From positions 1-10,560 of the forward strand of contig WRDJ01000003.1 of the NCBI GenBank assembly GCA_009783495.1: DNA of 10,560 bases, given 5' to 3'. The notes beneath the pieces are model-generated. The model was not told the DNA's origin. It saw only the letters and a list, made by a program, of their open reading frames with translations, and ran no database searches. Origin of the DNA: Clostridiales bacterium (GTDB lineage: Bacteria > Bacillota > Dehalobacteriia > UBA4068). This document shows, in pieces, positions 7,984 to 10,560 of the stretch (position 1 is its first letter; each line of letters opens with the position of its first letter). Made by a program: the position numbers and the translations under genes.

Positions 7984-8122
7984 GCCTGCGCAAAACATTG
8001 GCAGACCGCGTGAATGTCATTCCGGGGGAGTGCAACGGCCGAAGAATCTGAAAATATATAAATATTTGTATTATAGATTCTTCGTTGCGCTCAGAACGAC
8101 AGCGTGCGGGTTTTTTGCAGGC
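7984..8122. repeat. Imperfect palindromic (MITE-like) repeat with GTCATTC...GAAGAATCT arms
   Basis: The outer arms GCCTGCGCAAAAC (7984-7996) and GTTTTTTGCAGGC (8110-8122) match at 11 of 13 bases when one is inverted. Inner arms run GTCATTCCGG...GTGCAACG...GAAGAATCT (8016-8049) against AGATTCTTCGTTGCGC...GAACGAC (8075-8100), with a few mismatches and an indel. The centre is an AT-rich loop (8050-8074). Arms of the type GTCATTCTGAGC and GAAGAATCT are familiar from palindromic interspersed repeats in many bacterial genomes. RNA from it would fold into a long hairpin and could terminate or stabilise the sepF-ylmG transcript. No gene lies inside it. Confidence 0.7.
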
Positions 8123-8155
8123 GACGAAATATTTTCTTATTCTTATGAACGGGCC

Positions 8156-8184
8156 TTGACTCGCGGCCGCTTTTCGGTTAAGAT
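8156..8184 (+). promoter_or_regulatory. Promoter of the tRNA-Val gene
   Basis: TTGACT (8156-8161) and TAAGAT (8179-8184) are 17 bases apart, an ideal sigma-A spacing. The mature tRNA begins 12 bases after the -10 box, so the primary transcript would have only a very short leader. Confidence 0.8.
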
Positions 8185-8196
8185 AGAATCGTTCGC

Positions 8197-8272
<76 letters not shown>

Positions 8273-8273
<1 letters not shown>

Positions 8274-8314
8274 AGAAAGCCCCTGCTATCAATAATGATA
8301 GCAGGGGCTTTCTT
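8273..8314. terminator. Long perfect hairpin, likely bidirectional terminator between tRNA-Val and the convergent anti-sigma gene
   Basis: A 19-bp perfect stem (8273-8291 with 8296-8314) closes a 4-base loop. Its outer part is AAGAAAGCCCC/GGGGCTTTCTT, so both strands end in a T-rich arm. The left arm begins at the last A of the tRNA CCA end. It can stop transcription from the tRNA on the plus strand and from the sigma/anti-sigma operon on the minus strand, whose stop codon is only 20 bases away. Confidence 0.85.
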
Positions 8315-8333
8315 GTGTGTTTCTGACGATTGG

Positions 8334-9191
8334 TTATTCCAAGTCAACCCTTTGCAGCTCGAAGAGCGGCCCTTCCAAGGCGCCGGGGTCGTTTTTCTTG
8401 ATTTCGTTCAGTAATTCCGTGGAAATATTCAAGCTGAAAGTATCCCCGTCCTGAACCCAATAGAAAAGCGTCCTCGATCCCGAAAAGGAATTAAATTCTT
8501 GATAATAGATGGTTCCGGATATCCACGGCTTCAGCTCACCGCTTTTAATTCTGCGTACCATGTATTCTGGTTCTGCATGATAAGATGTTAAGGTGAACCT
8601 ATCCTTCCACGGCACATCCTCCAGCCAGGGCGCAGTTGATTTAGAAAAACTGGACGCAATCCCCCCGGAACTCAGAGTAACCCCATATAAGTTATAGTGG
8701 CTTACGGCATAAACAGGTATATAATAAAAATTCAGGTTCTCCAGATAGAGTCCATAATACTTGGAAGAATAGACGGGGTAATAAGTTTCAAAATAATTCT
8801 TTTCCTTGGCTCGGGCCAATTCTTCAAAGGAATTTAAGAACAAAGGTATCTCCCACCACTCCAGGGGCCTATCCCCATTCTCCCCCGGCCCTAGAGGTGG
8901 CGTTGATTGAACGGGTTCATCCGGCGCACCCGGCGAGCAGACGCAGGCGTTTCCCCCGCAAAGCAGGCAAGCCTCAGGATCATTCTTCCCCGGCTCGCCG
9001 GGCAGGTTGGGGAAGAGCCAAACGCAGAATATAACAAGCACCGCGCATGCCACCGCCCCCGCATAGCGCAGGAAGGGCCGTTTGCGGCGCGGCGCGTCGG
9101 GTTTCGCGCCCCGCCCCGCGCGCTCCATAATTTTTTCGTGCAGCTCGTGGCCGGCCGAGATGCCGTCCATATAATCGTTATAATCTTTCAT
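8334..9191 (-). CDS. Putative membrane-anchored anti-sigma factor with an extracytoplasmic Cys cluster
   Basis: The 285-residue protein follows an ECF sigma gene with a 14-base overlap, the usual position of a cognate anti-sigma factor. The ATG is backed by AGGAGAGG six bases upstream, inside the sigma gene. A short cytosolic part (1-40) with a basic patch (KPDAPRRKR, 30-38) is the candidate sigma-binding region; it lacks the HxxxCxxC zinc motif of ZAS-type anti-sigmas. One transmembrane helix covers about 41-60. Outside follows a Cys cluster C75-x2-C78-x4-C83-x-C85, a Pro/Gly-rich linker (86-110) and a C-terminal domain (about 111-285) rich in Tyr and Trp, with many Tyr between 133 and 168. 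I do not recognise that domain. The role as regulator is inferred from gene order and topology, not from a clear family match; it could instead be another sigma-controlled membrane protein. The cluster might bind metal or form disulfides. Confidence 0.65.
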   Translation of the reverse strand: MKDYNDYMDGISAGHELHEKIMERAGRGAKPDAPRRKRPFLRYAGAVACAVLVIFCVWLFPNLPGEPGKNDPEACLLCGGNACVCSPGAPDEPVQSTPPLGPGENGDRPLEWWEIPLFLNSFEELARAKEKNYFETYYPVYSSKYYGLYLENLNFYYIPVYAVSHYNLYGVTLSSGGIASSFSKSTAPWLEDVPWKDRFTLTSYHAEPEYMVRRIKSGELKPWISGTIYYQEFNSFSGSRTLFYWVQDGDTFSLNISTELLNEIKKNDPGALEGPLFELQRVDLE

Positions 9192-9684
9192 GGTTTTCCT
9201 CTCCTAAAAATGCTTTTAGAGCTCTCCGTGCGCGCGTCAGCTGCTGCCGCACCGTGGATTCCTTTTGTTGCGTAATTTCCGCGATCTCTTTCGTCGAATA
9301 TCCCTCGTAATAGAACAGGTGGATGATCGCCCGGTATTTCGCGGGCAGCGAGAGGACGGCTTCCAAAATGTTTTGCTGCGCGCCGGTTTGCGCCGGATAG
9401 TCGGCAAGAAGCGGAACGGTCTTTTTGCGCCAGGGCGAGCTAAGGCGGGTTTTGCAAAGGTTTGCCGTCACTGTCAGCAGCCAGGCGGTTTCATGCTCCG
9501 GCGTTTCAAAGCGCGGCTGCTTTTCAAACAGCTTGAGAAAAACATCCTGCACCACGTCTTCCGCGTCTGCCTTGCTGCCCATGATGGCGAGAGCGGCCCG
9601 CAAGAGCCTGTTTTCGTTCCGCTTGACGGTTTCTTCCGTTTCCGATATGCGGCAATCCACCGGCCGGCCGGATTGCTCGTTCAC
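9178..9684 (-). CDS. ECF-type RNA polymerase sigma factor
   Basis: The 168-residue protein has the two-domain layout of extracytoplasmic-function sigma factors. Region 2 includes KADAEDVVQDVFLKLF (38-53) and the TAWLLTVTANLCKTRL segment (66-81), used for core polymerase and -10 contacts. Region 4 spans about 113-160 with LPAKYRAIIHLFYYEGYSTKEIAE and the helix-turn-helix end ESTVRQQLTRARRALK (142-157) that reads the -35 element. I chose the GTG at 9684 because AAGGGAG lies eight bases upstream; a longer TTG-started form to 9726 has no good ribosome binding site. It is the first gene of a two-gene minus-strand operon with the putative membrane anti-sigma factor, so it probably responds to an envelope signal. 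Its target genes cannot be told from this window. Confidence 0.93.
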   Translation of the reverse strand: MNEQSGRPVDCRISETEETVKRNENRLLRAALAIMGSKADAEDVVQDVFLKLFEKQPRFETPEHETAWLLTVTANLCKTRLSSPWRKKTVPLLADYPAQTGAQQNILEAVLSLPAKYRAIIHLFYYEGYSTKEIAEITQQKESTVRQQLTRARRALKAFLGEENHERL

Positions 9685-9852
9685 TCGAATTGCTCCCTTC
9701 ACCTCATATACAATCGAGAAGGCCAAAATGCGACACGCCGAAAAAATATTTTTTATTATATCACAACCGGGCCTTCTTTGCCGCGAAAAAGGGAAAACAA
9801 GCGGCGGGGGCGTATATTCTTATAGCGTTATCCAACAATCGGAGGTGTGGTT
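9685..9852. promoter_or_regulatory. Divergent promoter region between the sigma operon and the transporter gene
   Basis: The 168-base gap must hold promoters for both directions. On the minus strand a perfect TATAAT (plus-strand positions 9755-9760) is a candidate -10 for the sigma operon, but no good -35 lies 16-18 bases upstream. On the plus strand TATATT (9813-9818) is a weak candidate for the transporter gene. I saw no clear ECF-type autoregulatory promoter and no preQ1 riboswitch. Confidence 0.35.
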
Positions 9853-10479
9853 TTGCATAAGCGGGAAATTTTTTGCGCGTTTTTCGTGGCGCTGCTTTTG
9901 GTCAGCAATATTCTGGTGGTCAAGATCGTCGCTTTGGGCAGCCTGATCCTGCCTGCCGCCATCGTCGTCTATCCTTTTTGCTATATCTTAAGCCATGTGG
10001 TCACGGAGATCTGGGGCTTCGCCTATGCCCGAAGGATGATCTTCCTGGGTTTCGCCGCCAACTTCATGATGGTCGCCTTCATTTATCTATGCCTGCTCCT
10101 GCCCTCCGCGCCCGCCGACATCTGGCCGCACCGTGAAGCCTTCGAGGCCATTTTCGGCCTGGTACCCAGGGTGGTGGCAGCCAGCTTCATAGCTTATCTT
10201 TTCGGCGAACTCTTAAACAGCCTGCTCATGTCAAAGATCAAGCAAAAGTGGGGGCCGCGCCGGCTTTTTGTGCGCACCATCAGCTCCACCGCCGTGGGAC
10301 AGGCCTTCGACACGGGGATTTTCATCACCGTGGCTTTTTGGGGCGCCATGCCGAACTCTGCCCTGCTCACGCTCATGTTCGGCCAATACGCCGCAAAAAT
10401 GCTGATAGAAATGGCGGTGGGCACGCCGATGGCATATGCCTTGGTCGGCTATCTCAAACGCACGTCGGATGGGAACTAA
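9853..10479 (+). CDS. yhhQ: VUT/YhhQ family queuosine-precursor transporter
   Basis: The 208-residue protein is a polytopic membrane protein, about six helices, of the VUT (DUF165, YhhQ) family that imports queuosine precursors such as preQ0/preQ1 or queuine for tRNA modification. Diagnostic segments are the first helix with LLVSNILVVKIV, then PAAIVVYPFCYILSHVVTEIWG split over residues 34-55, GFAAN, and the region around ISSTAVGQAFDTGIFI with conserved Gly-Gln and Asp. The TTG at 9853 is preferred to the GTG at 9847 because GGAGGT (9841-9846) leaves a proper 6-base gap only for the TTG. It is divergent from the sigma operon and has no queuosine gene beside it in the window. Substrate choice within the family cannot be read from sequence. 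Confidence 0.9.
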   Translation: MHKREIFCAFFVALLLVSNILVVKIVALGSLILPAAIVVYPFCYILSHVVTEIWGFAYARRMIFLGFAANFMMVAFIYLCLLLPSAPADIWPHREAFEAIFGLVPRVVAASFIAYLFGELLNSLLMSKIKQKWGPRRLFVRTISSTAVGQAFDTGIFITVAFWGAMPNSALLTLMFGQYAAKMLIEMAVGTPMAYALVGYLKRTSDGN

Positions 10480-10560
10480 AATCAGCGTCGCATAGCAGCG
10501 TCGCATCGTCGGTTCGGCCGCTCACGTATTTATTAAATCACGGCAAACGGCAATTCGCCG
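10480..10560. other. Short 3' flank with a small direct repeat, no gene seen
   Basis: CAGCGTCGCAT occurs twice (10483-10493 and 10496-10506) with a 2-base spacer. The last bases (10543-10560) are rich in CGGC/GCCG units that could form a small hairpin but are cut by the window end. No clear terminator for the transporter gene is visible. Confidence 0.4.

Noticed and set aside
7984..8122. The palindromic region as a CRISPR fragment or attachment site
   Set aside because: There is one inverted repeat rather than spaced direct repeats, and no duplication of the tRNA 3' end was found to suggest integration.
9685..9726. A 14-residue N-terminal extension of the ECF sigma factor from a TTG at 9726
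   Set aside because: There is no ribosome binding site before it, and the GTG at 9684 has AAGGGAG at a good distance.

Overview
The window looks like chromosome from a low-to-mid GC member of the Bacillota, most likely a gut-type Clostridia lineage. The reasons are a sepF-yggT (ylm-type) cell-division pair, strong GGAGG-like ribosome binding sites, several TTG/GTG starts, a Lys/Arg-flanked lipobox lipoprotein with a DUF6273-like domain, an ECF sigma/anti-sigma pair of Clostridia style, and a FIST protein encoded next to a cytosolic hybrid histidine kinase. I cannot name the species.

Layout from left to right. Positions 1-95 look like one end of an insertion sequence that cuts a minus-strand lipoprotein gene (82-426) inside its C-terminal domain. 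An AT-rich gap of about 400 bases follows. Then come argG and argH, overlapping by 4 bases, which convert citrulline plus aspartate to arginine; the pair ends in a strong terminator (3463-3502). A well-formed promoter (3556-3583) starts a two-gene sensory operon: a FIST-domain protein (3632-4789) and a soluble PAS-like/HisKA/HATPase/REC/REC hybrid kinase (4821-6968), closed by a terminator (6983-7010). Next come sepF (7163-7657) and a YggT-family membrane protein (7705-7974), a remnant of the ylm division cluster. An imperfect palindromic repeat (7984-8122) fills the space before a tRNA-Val(GAC) gene (8197-8273), which has its own promoter and a long perfect terminator hairpin shared with the convergent gene on the other side. 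On the minus strand an ECF sigma factor (9178-9684) and a membrane-anchored putative anti-sigma factor (8334-9191) overlap by 14 bases. Divergent from these is a VUT/YhhQ-type queuosine-precursor transporter (9853-10479). The last 80 bases hold no gene.

Most of the window is housekeeping content. The parts that deserve attention are the FIST/hybrid-kinase operon, which has two receiver domains but no output domain; the anti-sigma factor, whose outer part carries a compact four-cysteine cluster and an unrecognised Tyr-rich domain; the interrupted lipoprotein gene; and the palindromic repeat. I did not find convincing evidence for a wholly new system. No CRISPR array, phage gene or complete transposase gene is visible.
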